Shown: in pieces, positions 51,486 to 60,900 of the stretch
Layout of the letters: the number at the start of each line of letters is the position of its first letter
Position numbering within the stretch: the stretch's first letter is position 1
NCBI GenBank assembly: GCA_963931105.1
Contig: OZ007004.1
Span: forward strand, 1,488,001 to 1,552,000
Origin: UMGS1590 sp900552455
Lineage (GTDB): Bacteria > Bacillota > Peptococcia > Peptococcales > Peptococcaceae
Direction: 5' to 3'
DNA: 64,000 nucleotides
Made by a program: the position numbers and the translations under genes
Notes under the pieces: model-generated
Told to the model about the DNA's origin: nothing
Database searches by the model: none
What the model saw: only the letters and a program-made list of their open reading frames with translations

Positions 51486-51860
51486 ATGATGCTGGAATGT
51501 TTGTTTGTGGGGCTTGGCGGTTTTATTGGGAGTGTGGCGCGGTATTTGATCGGGCTTTTAGCGGTGGAGACTGCGAGCGGATTTCCTGTGAAAACGTTTT
51601 GCATCAATCTCCTGGGGTCGTTTATTTTGGGGATCGTGAGTGAATCGGCGCTGCGGGATCCTGGGATCTCGCGGAATCTGGTGCTGTTTTTGCAGATTGG
51701 CGTCTGCGGGGGCTTCACGACGTTTTCAACGTTTTCGAGCGAGGCGCTGAAGCTTTTCGCTGGTGGGCGTCAGGGGGTGGCGCTTTCTTATATGGTGCTT
51801 TCTGTGGTGCTGGGATTGGTCTGCTGTTATGGGGGCTGGCTGGTGGCGCGGATGCGCTGA
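51486..51860 (+). CDS. crcB: CrcB/Fluc fluoride exporter
   Basis: A 124-residue protein with four membrane segments. Characteristic sequences are GLGGFIGSVARYL near the N-terminus, FPVKTFCINLLGSFILG, and GVCGGFTTFSTFSSE near residue 75, which line the fluoride pore. Fluc dimers export fluoride. AAAGGGG lies just upstream; ATG at 51486 and at 51489 are both possible. A single copy is present here; no second Fluc gene adjoins it, so a homodimer is likely. Confidence 0.93.
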   Translation: MMLECLFVGLGGFIGSVARYLIGLLAVETASGFPVKTFCINLLGSFILGIVSESALRDPGISRNLVLFLQIGVCGGFTTFSTFSSEALKLFAGGRQGVALSYMVLSVVLGLVCCYGGWLVARMR

Positions 51861-51861
51861 C

Positions 51862-51911
51862 AAAAAATGAGCACACTGTCTGGAATGATCCGGACGGTGT
51901 GCTCGTTTTTT
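51862..51911. terminator. Bidirectional intrinsic terminator
   Basis: GAGCACACTGTC ... GACGGTGTGCTC (one G-T pair) with A-run before and T-run after; between crcB and the converging folate operon. Confidence 0.8.
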
Positions 51912-52725
51912 ATTCTTCTGCTGGCTGCCAGAGGGCGCTGATGGTTTTTCCGTAGCGGGGATCGATCCAGTAAGGGACGATGCTTGCGACGGGATCCATG
52001 ACGAAGGCGCGCTGGAGGCTGAGGGGATGGGGAATAGTGAGGTCTGGCTGGTCGAGGAGGAGATCGTCGTAGTAGATGATGTCGATGTCGAGGGTGCGCG
52101 GGCCCCAGTGGACGAGGCGCTGACGGCCCTGCGCGGCTTCGATGGTGTGGATGGTCTGGAGAAGCTCCTGCGGAGAGAGCAGGGTTTCGATGAGAACGGC
52201 GCCGTTCAGGAATGGATCCTGGTCAGTGTTGCCCCAGGGCGCGGTTTCGATCCAGTCGGAGGTTTTGAGCAGGCGAATGTCGGGCTGCGTTGCGAGGGCC
52301 TGGCAGGCCTGGTCGAGCTCTGCGGCGCGGTCACCGATGTTGCTGCCGAGGGCGAGAACGGCTGGTGTCCAGCTGCGGGTGATGCTGACGGCTGGATAGG
52401 CGAGCGGGAGTCCGACGGGGGCGGATGGCTTTTTCACGGTGAGGCTGAGGCTGCGCACGAGGGGATATTCGCGCAGAAGTGCGCGGGCGCAGTATTCTGC
52501 TGCGGCTTCGATGAGATCGAAGGTTTTTTCCTGGAAAAGCGCTGTGAGGCGTTTCGCAAGGGCGCCGTAATCGAGGGATGCGGCGAGGTTATCGGTGGTG
52601 CCGGCTGGGCGTGTGTCGAGGGCGCAGGTGCAGTCGAGGATGAAGGTCTGGCCGTTTTCCTTTTCAAAATCGAAGACGCCGTGGTGGGCGAAGATCTCAA
52701 GGCCTGTAAGGGAGATCTTATCCAT
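51910..52725 (-). CDS. folK: Bifunctional dihydroneopterin aldolase/HPPK (FolB-FolK fusion)
   Basis: A 271-residue fusion. Residues 1-115 are dihydroneopterin aldolase (MDKISLTGLEIFAHHGVFDF with the EKENGQ active-site region, then DLIEAAAEYCARALL). Residues 118-271 are 6-hydroxymethyl-dihydropterin pyrophosphokinase (LALGSNIGDR, then QRLVHWGPRTLDIDIIYYDD). Together they turn dihydroneopterin into the pyrophosphate used by FolP. The ATG at 52725 has GGAGG 9-10 bases upstream and overlaps the folP stop by 8 bases. Last gene of the folate operon. Confidence 0.95.
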   Translation of the reverse strand: MDKISLTGLEIFAHHGVFDFEKENGQTFILDCTCALDTRPAGTTDNLAASLDYGALAKRLTALFQEKTFDLIEAAAEYCARALLREYPLVRSLSLTVKKPSAPVGLPLAYPAVSITRSWTPAVLALGSNIGDRAAELDQACQALATQPDIRLLKTSDWIETAPWGNTDQDPFLNGAVLIETLLSPQELLQTIHTIEAAQGRQRLVHWGPRTLDIDIIYYDDLLLDQPDLTIPHPLSLQRAFVMDPVASIVPYWIDPRYGKTISALWQPAEE

Positions 52726-53536
52726 GGTTCTGCACCTCCAGCTGAGCGAAAGTATCGAGGGTGCGACGCGCAAGGGCGACGTTGTGCACGCGGAAGATGC
52801 GCGCGCCTTTGAGATAGCCGTAGATATTGGCGGCGGCTGTTGGCTCGTCGCGTTCTGCAAGGGGCAGTCCGGAGAGGGTGCCGATCATGCGTTTGCGCGA
52901 GAGGCCGAGGAGCACGGGATAGCCGAGAGCGGCGAGGGTGTCGAGGTGCTGCATGGCGAGGATGTCCCAGTCGAAGCTTTTGGCAAAGCCGATGCCTGGG
53001 TCTAGGATGATGTGCTCCTTGGGAATGCCGCAGACGAGGGCGCGGTCGACGCGATCCAAGAGGTCGCGCAGCCATTCACGCACGAAGTCGCTGTAGTTGT
53101 TGTCGTGGCGGTTGTGCATGATGCAGATCGGGCAGTTGGCGTCGCGAACGACAGGCGCGACGGGATCTTCATCGAGGAGGCCCCAGATGTCGTTGATCAT
53201 GTCGGCACCGTTGGCGATGGCTTCGCGCGCTGTGGTGCCACGGTAGGTGTCCACGGAGAGTGGAATATCGGTGGCGTTTTTCAGCGCCTGCAGCACGGGG
53301 ATGAGGCGGCTGCATTCTTCGTCGGTGGAGATCTGCGTGTGCCCGGGACGGGTGGATTCGGCGCCGATGTCGATGATGTCGCAGCCGTCCTGCACCATGG
53401 CGAGGGCGTGTTCGACTGCGGCATCGACGCTGTTGTAGCGTCCGCCGTCGGAGAACGAATCCGGGGTGATGTTCAGAATGCCCATGACAAAGGGCGTCGC
53501 GCCGGAGAAATCAAAATATTTTTGTCCGATGTACAT
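52718..53536 (-). CDS. folP: Dihydropteroate synthase
   Basis: A 272-residue TIM-barrel enzyme with VMGILNITPDSFSDGGRY, DIIDIGAESTRPGHTQIS, IPLSVDTYRGTTAREAIANG, ILDPGIGFAKSFDWD and LLGLSRKRMIG, the pterin and pABA binding segments. It condenses the pterin pyrophosphate with p-aminobenzoate and is the sulfonamide target. AAGGAGG lies upstream; 11 bases separate it from the HD-domain gene. Confidence 0.97.
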   Translation of the reverse strand: MYIGQKYFDFSGATPFVMGILNITPDSFSDGGRYNSVDAAVEHALAMVQDGCDIIDIGAESTRPGHTQISTDEECSRLIPVLQALKNATDIPLSVDTYRGTTAREAIANGADMINDIWGLLDEDPVAPVVRDANCPICIMHNRHDNNYSDFVREWLRDLLDRVDRALVCGIPKEHIILDPGIGFAKSFDWDILAMQHLDTLAALGYPVLLGLSRKRMIGTLSGLPLAERDEPTAAANIYGYLKGARIFRVHNVALARRTLDTFAQLEVQNHG

Positions 53537-53547
53537 TGGAAGCCTCC

Positions 53548-54030
53548 TTAAAGGGTGATGGTCTTGTTTTTCAGGGAGTCTGGCCAGTAGCAGTCCTCCG
53601 CCGCGGGACAGCGATAGCAGGGGCGGCTCTTCTTGTCTGCGAGGGCCAGGAGCTGGCCGAGGCTGGCTTGCTGTGGATCGATGGTCGCATTTTTGTCGCG
53701 GTGGCTGGCGATGGCGGAAAGAATCTGCGCGCTCTGCGCAGGCGGGACGTCGATCTCTGCGAGGAGTGTGCGCGCGATGCGGACGCTTTCGGCGTCGTGG
53801 TTGTCGTTGTCCACGCTGCGGCCAATGTCGTGGAGCATGGCTGTGAGAAGGACGGTGTCCTTGTCGAAGGGACGCTCGTTTTCGATCACGAGGATCCAGA
53901 GCAGACGCGCGACGTCGCTGACGTGGTCGAGGCCGTGACGGCAGAAGCGGCGATCCTGCTCGCGCTCTGCGATGGCGCGGATGGCGCGCTGGTAGTCGGG
54001 ATGGGTGAGCAGGCGATCTGGGGCGTTCAT
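53548..54030 (-). CDS. HD-domain phosphohydrolase in the folate operon
   Basis: A 160-residue HD protein: His in CRHGLDHVSDVARL, the HD pair in TAMLHDIGRSVDNDNHD near residue 65, and a late Asp in LLALADKKSRPCYR. The C-terminus carries a small Cys cluster (CYRCPAAEDC). HD enzymes are metal-dependent phosphatases or phosphodiesterases. It is tightly embedded between folE (4-base overlap) and folP, and the operon has no other enzyme for removing the phosphates of dihydroneopterin triphosphate. That role (FolQ replacement) is an inference. Confidence 0.85.
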   Translation of the reverse strand: MNAPDRLLTHPDYQRAIRAIAEREQDRRFCRHGLDHVSDVARLLWILVIENERPFDKDTVLLTAMLHDIGRSVDNDNHDAESVRIARTLLAEIDVPPAQSAQILSAIASHRDKNATIDPQQASLGQLLALADKKSRPCYRCPAAEDCYWPDSLKNKTITL

Positions 54031-54584
54031 TGGCGGATCAGGCTGAGCACGGTCGCTCGCAGCTCGGCCTGCTCCTCAAAAGCGCCGCGGACGCAGGTTG
54101 TGATGGTTTTTGCGCCAGGTTTTTTGACGCCGCGCATGGTCATGCAGAGGTGCTCTGCTTCGATCACGACCATGACGCCGCGGGCGTCGAGATGGCGCAT
54201 GATGTCGTCGGCGATCTGGGTGGTCATCTGCTCCTGCAGCTGCAAACGGCGCGCGTAGACCTCGACAGTACGCGCCAGCTTGGAAAGCCCGACAACGCGA
54301 TCGTTCGGCAGATAGGCGATGTGCGCCTTGCCGAAGAAGGGCAGGAGATGGTGTTCGCAGAGGGAGTAGAAGGGGATGTCCTTTTCCAGGAGAAATTCCG
54401 AATGGGGCACATCGAACTGTTTGGAGAGATGCTCCTGGGCATCGCTGTCCATGCCGGCGAGGAGCTCTGCGTACATTTTGGCGCAGCGTTTTGGTGTTTC
54501 TGCGAGGCCTGGGCGGTCGGGATCTTCGCCAATGGCGACGAGGAGATCGCGGATGGCTTTTTCTGTTTTTTCAATATCTACCAT
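54027..54584 (-). CDS. folE: GTP cyclohydrolase I
   Basis: A 185-residue FolE. The zinc ligands are in SLCEHHLLPFFGKAHIAYLP (Cys, His) and HLCMTMRGVKKPG (Cys); VVGLSKLARTVEVYARRLQLQEQMT is the conserved helix. It converts GTP to dihydroneopterin triphosphate, the first step of pterin synthesis. It overlaps folC by 7 bases and the HD gene by 4, so the unit is tightly coupled. Confidence 0.97.
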   Translation of the reverse strand: MVDIEKTEKAIRDLLVAIGEDPDRPGLAETPKRCAKMYAELLAGMDSDAQEHLSKQFDVPHSEFLLEKDIPFYSLCEHHLLPFFGKAHIAYLPNDRVVGLSKLARTVEVYARRLQLQEQMTTQIADDIMRHLDARGVMVVIEAEHLCMTMRGVKKPGAKTITTCVRGAFEEQAELRATVLSLIRQ

Positions 54585-55882
54585 GATACCTCTATCCTTT
54601 CATTGTGAGCGAGTAGGCGGCGCGAGGTTTCGAGATGAGACAGGGAGCCGCAGATGATGAGAATGTCGTCGGGGGCGAGGGTGCGGAGGGTGTTTTGCAG
54701 GGCTTTGGCAAAATCCTGCTCAAGCTGGATGGCGTCCTCTGGCAAAAACTGCGCAGCGATGGCGCCAAGCGCTGCCGGATCGGCGGAGCGCTCGCGGTCG
54801 ATCGTGGTGAGGGTGAGACTGGCGCAGACAGGCGCGATCTGGCGCAGGATGCCGGAAGCGTCCTTGTCGCGGAAGATGTGCATGAGAAAATGGGCGCGTT
54901 TTCCCGGAAACCAGGCGCGCACTGTCTCGGCAAGGGCCTGGGCAGCCTGCGGATTGTGCGCACCGTCCAGCACGATCACTGGCTTTTTGCAGACGATCTC
55001 AAACCGCCCTGGCCAGCGCACGCGGGAAAGCGCCGTGTGCACAGCGTCCTCCGGGATCTGCCAGCCAGCTTCGCGCAGCGCCTCCACAGCCGTCAGGATG
55101 AGGACGAAGTTTTTCAGCTGATGCGTGCCGATCAGGGGATAGCGATAGCGCACGCCGCGATAAAGGATCGTCTGCCCGTCGAGATCCCGCGCCAGCACCT
55201 CTGCAGCATCAGCATCCGCAAAGCGGCAGGGCGCAGCCAGCGCGCGCGCCCTCTCGCGGATGACAGCGTTTGCCGCCGCATCGTTGTCGTAGGAAACGAC
55301 AGGCACCCCGCGCTTGATGATGCCCGCTTTTTCGCGGGCGATCGCTGCGATCGTGTTGCCGAGAAATTGCATGTGGTCCATGCCGATCGCCGTGAACACC
55401 ACAAGCGCCGGATGCTCGACAACGTTCGTCGCGTCCAGCCGACCGCCAAGGCCCGTTTCAAGCACCATCGCCGTGCAGCCTGCATCCAGCGCGATCAGCA
55501 CAGCGATCGCTAGCTCCATTTCAAAGATCGTCGGATGCGGAAAGCCCGCGCCCACGATCCCCTCACAAGCCGCCTCCGTGCGTTCAAAGGCGCGCACAAA
55601 AGCCTCTTCCTCCGCAGGCAGACCGCGCGTGCGGAAACGGTCCAGATAAGTGCTCACCTCCGGCGAGGTGTAGGTCGCAGTGGGAATGCCCGATGCTTCC
55701 AGGATCGCAGCGAGCGTCGTCACCGTCGAGCCCTTGCCGTTCGTGCCAGCAACGTGGACGATCTTCAGCGCCCGCTCCGGACGACCAAGGGCGTCCATCA
55801 GACGGGTGATATTTTCCAGGCCATAGACAGAGCCAAGGGCGCTGTAGCCCTCCAGGGCCTGTTTTGCTTCTTCGTAAGTCAT
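54578..55882 (-). CDS. folC: Folylpolyglutamate/dihydrofolate synthase
   Basis: A 434-residue Mur-ligase-like enzyme: P-loop VAGTNGKGSTVTTLAAIL near residue 42, FEMELAIAVLIALDAGCTAMVLETGLGGRLDATN, and the C-terminal VIVLDGAHNPQAAQAL. It adds glutamate to dihydropteroate and tetrahydrofolate with ATP. First gene of folC-folE-HD-folP-folBK. The ATG at 55882 has GGAGGAG upstream; an ATG at 55906 lies inside the leader hairpin and is rejected. Confidence 0.95.
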   Translation of the reverse strand: MTYEEAKQALEGYSALGSVYGLENITRLMDALGRPERALKIVHVAGTNGKGSTVTTLAAILEASGIPTATYTSPEVSTYLDRFRTRGLPAEEEAFVRAFERTEAACEGIVGAGFPHPTIFEMELAIAVLIALDAGCTAMVLETGLGGRLDATNVVEHPALVVFTAIGMDHMQFLGNTIAAIAREKAGIIKRGVPVVSYDNDAAANAVIRERARALAAPCRFADADAAEVLARDLDGQTILYRGVRYRYPLIGTHQLKNFVLILTAVEALREAGWQIPEDAVHTALSRVRWPGRFEIVCKKPVIVLDGAHNPQAAQALAETVRAWFPGKRAHFLMHIFRDKDASGILRQIAPVCASLTLTTIDRERSADPAALGAIAAQFLPEDAIQLEQDFAKALQNTLRTLAPDDILIICGSLSHLETSRRLLAHNERIEVSW

Positions 55883-55907
55883 AATCTCCTCCAAAATAAA
55901 ACACACT

Positions 55908-55930
55908 TCCCCGCCTGAGGAAGTGTGGGT
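55908..55930 (-). terminator. Attenuator-like terminator before folC
   Basis: Minus strand: ACACTTCC, an 8-base loop, GGAAGTGT, then GTTTTATTTT, directly before the folC ribosome binding site. Confidence 0.65.
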
Positions 55931-56042
55931 TGATCACGGGAGCGTCCGATGCACCGCAGACAGGCGTCTTTCGTCGAGCAGCACTCCCTCGTCTGCTCGC
56001 ACTTATCCAGAATTGGAACGCACAGGGGACTAAGATCAGGGA
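55931..56042 (-). promoter_or_regulatory. Structured folate-operon leader, possibly THF-riboswitch-like
   Basis: Minus strand. The segment contains ATAAGTG, a stem CGAGCAG ... CTGCTCG enclosing ACGAGGGAGTG, then ACGAAAGACGC, and ends in GCATCGGACGCTCCC. Several of these pieces recall THF riboswitches (TTAAGTG, hairpin with GGGAxG, ACGAA, CATCCGCTCC), which often control folate genes in Firmicutes, and an attenuator follows. The match is partial; it could be another structured leader. Confidence 0.35.
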
Positions 56043-56092
56043 TATGGGTGAAATTGCGCCGCAGGGCTTGAAAGAATACCAGCAGCGTGGTA

Positions 56093-56242
56093 GAGTTAGT
56101 AGTTAGTTAGGAGTGAGAAGTTAGGAATTAGGAGTTATCGCTGCTTGTTGCAGCGAGCGTTGCTACGGCATCACTGAAAAAATCTCGTAGCCTAGCCACG
56201 AACCTTCGCAATCCACGAAAAACAACTCCGCACTCCTCACTC
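56093..56242. repeat. MITE-like intergenic repeat with imperfect terminal inverted repeats
   Basis: The left end GAGTGAGAAGTTAGGAA (56111) and the reverse complement of the right end, GAGTGAGGAGTGCGGAG, agree at most positions; TTAGGAGT-type words are repeated on the left. The inside has a hairpin CGCTGC/GCAGCG (56139-56155) and no coding potential. Such GAGTTAGGAGTTAGG-type elements look like non-autonomous mobile repeats. Only one copy is visible in this window. Confidence 0.5.
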
Positions 56243-56262
56243 AAAAGAAAGGAATGATCACC

Positions 56263-56394
56263 ATGACAGACACACGCGAGACGGATTGCTCTGAAACCTC
56301 TTGCAAAGACGATCTCATGCAGGGCCTCATGGCGCTGTTTGCCCAGGCAGACGCTGCGGAAGCCGCAGAGGACGACGCATCCGCCGAGGAATGA
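56263..56394 (+). CDS. Small acidic 43-residue protein, hypothetical
   Basis: An ORF reading MTDTRETDCSETSCKDDLMQ, then GLMALFAQADAAEAAEDDAS and AEE. AAAGGAATGATCACC precedes the ATG, a good ribosome binding site at about 9 bases. It has two Cys five residues apart and a helical, very acidic end. No family recognised. It follows the MITE-like repeat and precedes the LysR gene by 220 bases. Confidence 0.4.
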   Translation: MTDTRETDCSETSCKDDLMQGLMALFAQADAAEAAEDDASAEE

Positions 56395-56525
56395 TTGCGT
56401 TCAGTATAACACTTTTCTGGCGTCCACGAAAGATGACATCTGCTTATAGTTAGGAAAAGATGCCCGCGCAGCTATCCAGTATGCCGGAAGCGCCTGAAAA
56501 GCCCGTGAACTTTCAAAAAATATCA

Positions 56526-56558
56526 CCAATTGACCACGCCGACGCCGTGGAAAATTGG
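56526..56558 (+). promoter_or_regulatory. Long inverted repeat upstream of the second LysR gene
   Basis: CCAATT..CCACG, a 7-base centre, CGTGG..AATTGG. It ends 14 bases before the -10 and could be an autoregulatory LysR site. Confidence 0.45.
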
Positions 56559-56568
56559 CCCTTATCCA

Positions 56569-56577
56569 TGCTATAAT
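56569..56577 (+). promoter_or_regulatory. Extended -10 promoter of the second LysR gene
   Basis: TGCTATAAT, a perfect extended -10, 37 bases before the ATG at 56614. Confidence 0.55.
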
Positions 56578-56613
56578 TGCATTAGAATATATAGATGAAT
56601 GGTGGGTGATCCA

Positions 56614-57525
56614 ATGACAATTCAGCAGTTGAGATATATCGTTTCCGTCGTGGAAAACGGCACCATTACAGAAGCTGCAAAAAAGCTATATATTTCCCAG
56701 CCGAGCCTGTCCAACGCCATCAAAGACATCGAGGAAGAAGTCGGCATCACCATCTTTATCCGCAGCCGCGCCGGCATCGTCGTCACGCCTGAAGGCATGG
56801 AGTTCGTCGGCTATGCGCGCCAGGTGCTGCATCAGATGGAGCTTTTGGAGGACAAATACATCTCCCACACCCCCGGCAAGATCCGCTTCGCCGTGTCCAG
56901 CCCGCATTATGTGTTCACAACCAACGCCTTCGTCGACGTCGTCGAAGAATTTGGCAAAGAACGCTTCGAGTTCATCCTCCACGAAACCACCGTGCATCAG
57001 ATCCTCGACGACGTGAAAAACCGCTTCAGCGACCTCGGCATCATCTACATCAGCCGCGACAACGAGCTCGCCATCCGCAAAACCCTCGAAGACAGCAAGC
57101 TCGCCTTTTATCCCCTCTTTTCCGTCAAGCCACAGGTCTTCATCCGCACAGACCATCCCCTCGCTTACAAGAGCCGCCTCAGCCTCAAAGACCTGCAGGA
57201 TTATCCGCGCATCAATTTCATGCAGGGCGGCGACGACAACGCGCATTTCTCCGAAGAGCTCTACAGTGAGCTCTCCACCGATAAGAGCATCAAGCTCAGC
57301 GACACCGGCAGCCTCGTCAACATCCTCATCGGCACCGACGCCTACACCATCGCCAGCGGATTCTTCCCGCGCTATCTCAAAGGCGCGCGCATCATCGGTG
57401 TGCCTCTCGCAGAGGATCAGGACATGCACGTCGGCTATGTGCTCAGCGAAAAACAGGAGCTTTCCGACCTCGGCCGCGCTTACATCGAAAAGATCAAGTT
57501 CTACGGCGACCCCGACCACACATAA
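56614..57525 (+). CDS. LysR-family transcriptional regulator (second)
   Basis: A 303-residue LTTR: MTIQQLRYIVSVVENGTITE, AAKKLYISQPSLSNAIKDIE and IFIRSRAGIVVTPEG form the winged helix; the effector domain begins near residue 90. GGTGGG precedes the ATG at 56614. It is transcribed alone from an extended -10 promoter next to a long inverted repeat and is ended by its own terminator. No target gene is obvious; the nearby SLH surface protein is a candidate only by position. Confidence 0.93.
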   Translation: MTIQQLRYIVSVVENGTITEAAKKLYISQPSLSNAIKDIEEEVGITIFIRSRAGIVVTPEGMEFVGYARQVLHQMELLEDKYISHTPGKIRFAVSSPHYVFTTNAFVDVVEEFGKERFEFILHETTVHQILDDVKNRFSDLGIIYISRDNELAIRKTLEDSKLAFYPLFSVKPQVFIRTDHPLAYKSRLSLKDLQDYPRINFMQGGDDNAHFSEELYSELSTDKSIKLSDTGSLVNILIGTDAYTIASGFFPRYLKGARIIGVPLAEDQDMHVGYVLSEKQELSDLGRAYIEKIKFYGDPDHT

Positions 57526-57533
57526 ACACCCAG

Positions 57534-57563
57534 ACCGCCTCCCGCAAAGGAGACGGTTTTTTT
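57534..57563 (+). terminator. Intrinsic terminator after the second LysR gene
   Basis: ACCG.CTCC, a 6-base loop, GGAG.CGGT and a seven-T run. Confidence 0.8.
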
Positions 57564-57634
57564 CTGCCGCAAATCTCCCGCTCCGCGCAGGAAATTTGTT
57601 GGTCGTACACATCACATCCCTTGTAATTTCCGAG

Positions 57635-57663
57635 TTGACAGCCATGACCCAGCGCGCCATAAT
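57635..57663 (+). promoter_or_regulatory. Near-consensus promoter of the SLH surface protein
   Basis: TTGACA (57635-57640), exactly 17 bases, then CATAAT (57658-57663). The predicted transcription start, about 57670, falls at the first repeats of the (ACGC)n tract. Confidence 0.7.
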
Positions 57664-57667
57664 CGCT

Positions 57668-57713
<46 letters not shown>

Positions 57714-57909
57714 AGCATAACTGCGCGTATTTTTGGCTGCGCACTTTCCAGAATGATACGACGCTTGCAGGAGCACTATGCCCTGTGGGCGCCTTTTTTT
57801 GTATCAGGAAGAGGGGCGGTGACGCGTCGCAGATCCTGTGTGAACCAGCGGGGCTGCATGATCAACGAGAGCTGACGGACGATTTTTGACTAAAGTTAGG
57901 CGGAAAAGC

Positions 57910-60900
57910 ATGAGAAACAAATGGAAAAGAAAATCCCTCGCAATGCTGCTTGCGCTGTGCATGGTATTTACCATGACGCCAGCGGCATTTGCGGCGGATG
58001 ATGGCGGTGGATCTCAAACACTGCAGACTGATGTAAGTGATGGGGCGCAGAGCAATGAAGAAAATGCTTTACAAGCGCAGATCGACAGCGCAGAATCTGG
58101 CGCGACAATCACGCTAAGCGAAGATACAACAGTTGCATCTTTAACGATTCCGGAAGATAAAAATATCACGCTGGATCTCGGTGGCAACAATTTAACGTTG
58201 AGCGGCGGCGTCGCTGTGACGGATACAGCCTATGAAAGTGGTACTTTTGCTGCTCTGATGAATAGCGGGACGCTCTCTATTGTCAATGGTACTCTTACAG
58301 GTACTGGGACAGCGTGTCTCATTATAAATAGAGACACGTTGAATTTGGGAAGCGATCTTACGCTGTCGAAATCAGGTGCAGGAAATGCTATTGATAATTT
58401 AGGTGGCACAGTAACTTCAGCAGCAAATATTACGGTTACTAGTAATGGATATACCGCCATTGTAACTTATGGCGGTGATGTTGTTGTTAATAGCGGTACC
58501 ATCAATGCTCTTGCGGCTGATGTGGCATCGGAAAATGGTCAAAAGGAAAATTACGGCATCAGTGTTTTTAACCGTGAATATGATAATGAAAGTGCTGGTG
58601 CCAGTGTAACGATCAATGGTGGATCAATCACTACAGATGCCTATGTATTGAGCACAAATAATATTAAATCGGGTGGAAGTAATCCATCAAATGTAGCAAT
58701 CAATGCTGGCGCATTTGTTTCAAACAACAGAACAGCGGTTTACTGGCCAAGCGCTGGCACGCTGACTGTTGGTACGGTTGGTGGAGATAATGCTGCCGTA
58801 TCGATCACTGCTGAAAAAGGTTCTGCGATCGAAGTTTGCAGCGGTACATTGGCCGTAAACAGCGGCACGCTCAAAGGCAGCGACTCTAATGACGCATTGA
58901 ATGCATCTTCGGATATGGCAGCTGCATATAGGGCAAACAGTGGTTGTGCAGGCATTGGCGATGCGGTTAGTATCATCGCTCGCCGAGGAAGTGGCTATGA
59001 TACCGCTGCGTTGAATGTTGCTATCAACGGTGGTAGTTTCAGCAGCTCGGACAACTATGCTGTGCGTTATTTTGATTGCAATCAGGTGGCAGATGCCAAA
59101 CAGATTGATCAGGATGTAGATGTTGCCATCAAGGGCGGAACCTTTACTTTCGCTGGTTCAACGCAGGGAAGCGCGATTGATGCATCAGTAGTAGCGGATG
59201 CCGATAAGAAATTTATTTCTGGTGGCACCTTCTCTCATGATGTAAGTGGCTATGTTGCAACGGGCTATTCTTGTACAGGCAGTGGCAGCAATTATGTTGT
59301 TGCTGAATCTGAGCATGGAGCTATGACTGTTGCACCTGAAACCACGGATTCTGGCGAAGTGTCTGCTTCTCTGGAAGGAATTTATAAGAACGACAATACC
59401 GTAATAACCGGGTCGGGAGAAAACCAGCCGTCTGGCTCGAATGAAAATGGTGAAGTTGCGATCGATCTGACTACGACAACCGGCACCAACGACACGAAGG
59501 CGACTTTGAATGTGGCAGAAGATACCGCACAATCTCTGGGAAATGCTGAGGGATTGACGGTTGCAACGAATGTTGGCACTGTTCAGCTGAACGCTGTTAC
59601 TTTGGACAAGGTTGCTCAGACGACAAACGATGTGGCAATCACAATCGAAAAGAAAACAACCAGCGATTCATCTGCCAAAGTTCTGTATACTGTCGAAGTA
59701 AAATCTGGGGATAAAAATCTTCTGCCAGAAAGTGCGGCGGATAATGGTACAGTGACAATCACTGTAGCAAAACCTGCTAATGTGGAAGATTTGCAGGCCT
59801 GGTACGTTGTAGGAGACCCGGATAAGCTGGTCTACGTTGAAAAATTGAATACTGCTGACGCTGAAGATGGAAAGATTGCGATCAACATCAATCATCTTTC
59901 TACGATTGCATTAACCAACGGGACGCCAGATGCACAGGAAGCTGCAGTGGTTACTGATTCGAATGGCGCAGTGACTGGCCGCTATGCGACGTTAAATGAT
60001 GCGATCAACAATGTGCTAAACGGCGATACCATTACGATTCAGCGCGATATCCCTAACGCAACGGGCATTTCTGTCGAAAGCGGTAAAAACTTTACGCTTG
60101 ATTTTGCAGGACATACATATACGTTGACTGGTCCTGGCGCTGGTTCGACTAACACGGAAACCAATGGGTTCCAGCTTTTGGAAGATTCTACGATCGTTTT
60201 CAAAAATGGTACGATCAGAATTGCAGAAAATGCAAATAATATCAAACGTATTATTCAGAGCTACGCCGATGTTACCTTTGAAAACATGAATTTCTATGCA
60301 GAGAATCAAGTCGGCGGAGAAGATTTAGCGTTGAGTTTTAACAATGGTGATGTCACCTTCACAGGAGATACGAATGTTTATGTAACCAATCCGGAAAAAA
60401 CAACTGCGTTTGATACATATTTCTGGAGTTCTAGCTATACTGACGGTGTAAGTGTAACCTTTGACAAAGACTACACTGGTACGATTGAAGGTACGATCCT
60501 GTATGACAGTATGGATGCTGCAAAAGGTAAACTGACCATTGCAGGTAATGGTGGTACTTTCACAAAGATTGCGCCTAGCACAACAGTCGGCGTGGATGCT
60601 GCTGCAAACACTGGGATTAGTATTTCCGGCGGCAAATATGCCAATCCACTTGAACCAGAATGGCTGGAAGGATTGAACACAGAACTGCACTCTCAGCAGA
60701 GCGGCTTATACAGCTACTACACCAGCGTCGATGCAGCGCTTGCTGCTGCTGAACCTGGGGATGAAGTGACTGTGCTGAATGCATCTGGCACTGAAGCAAC
60801 CAGTACTTTTACGATCAAATATGGTAATGGTTCAGAAGATTTGACGCTGATTGTTAATAATGGTACGGAAATCACACTCCCTGCCGCACCAAGCCGCGAC

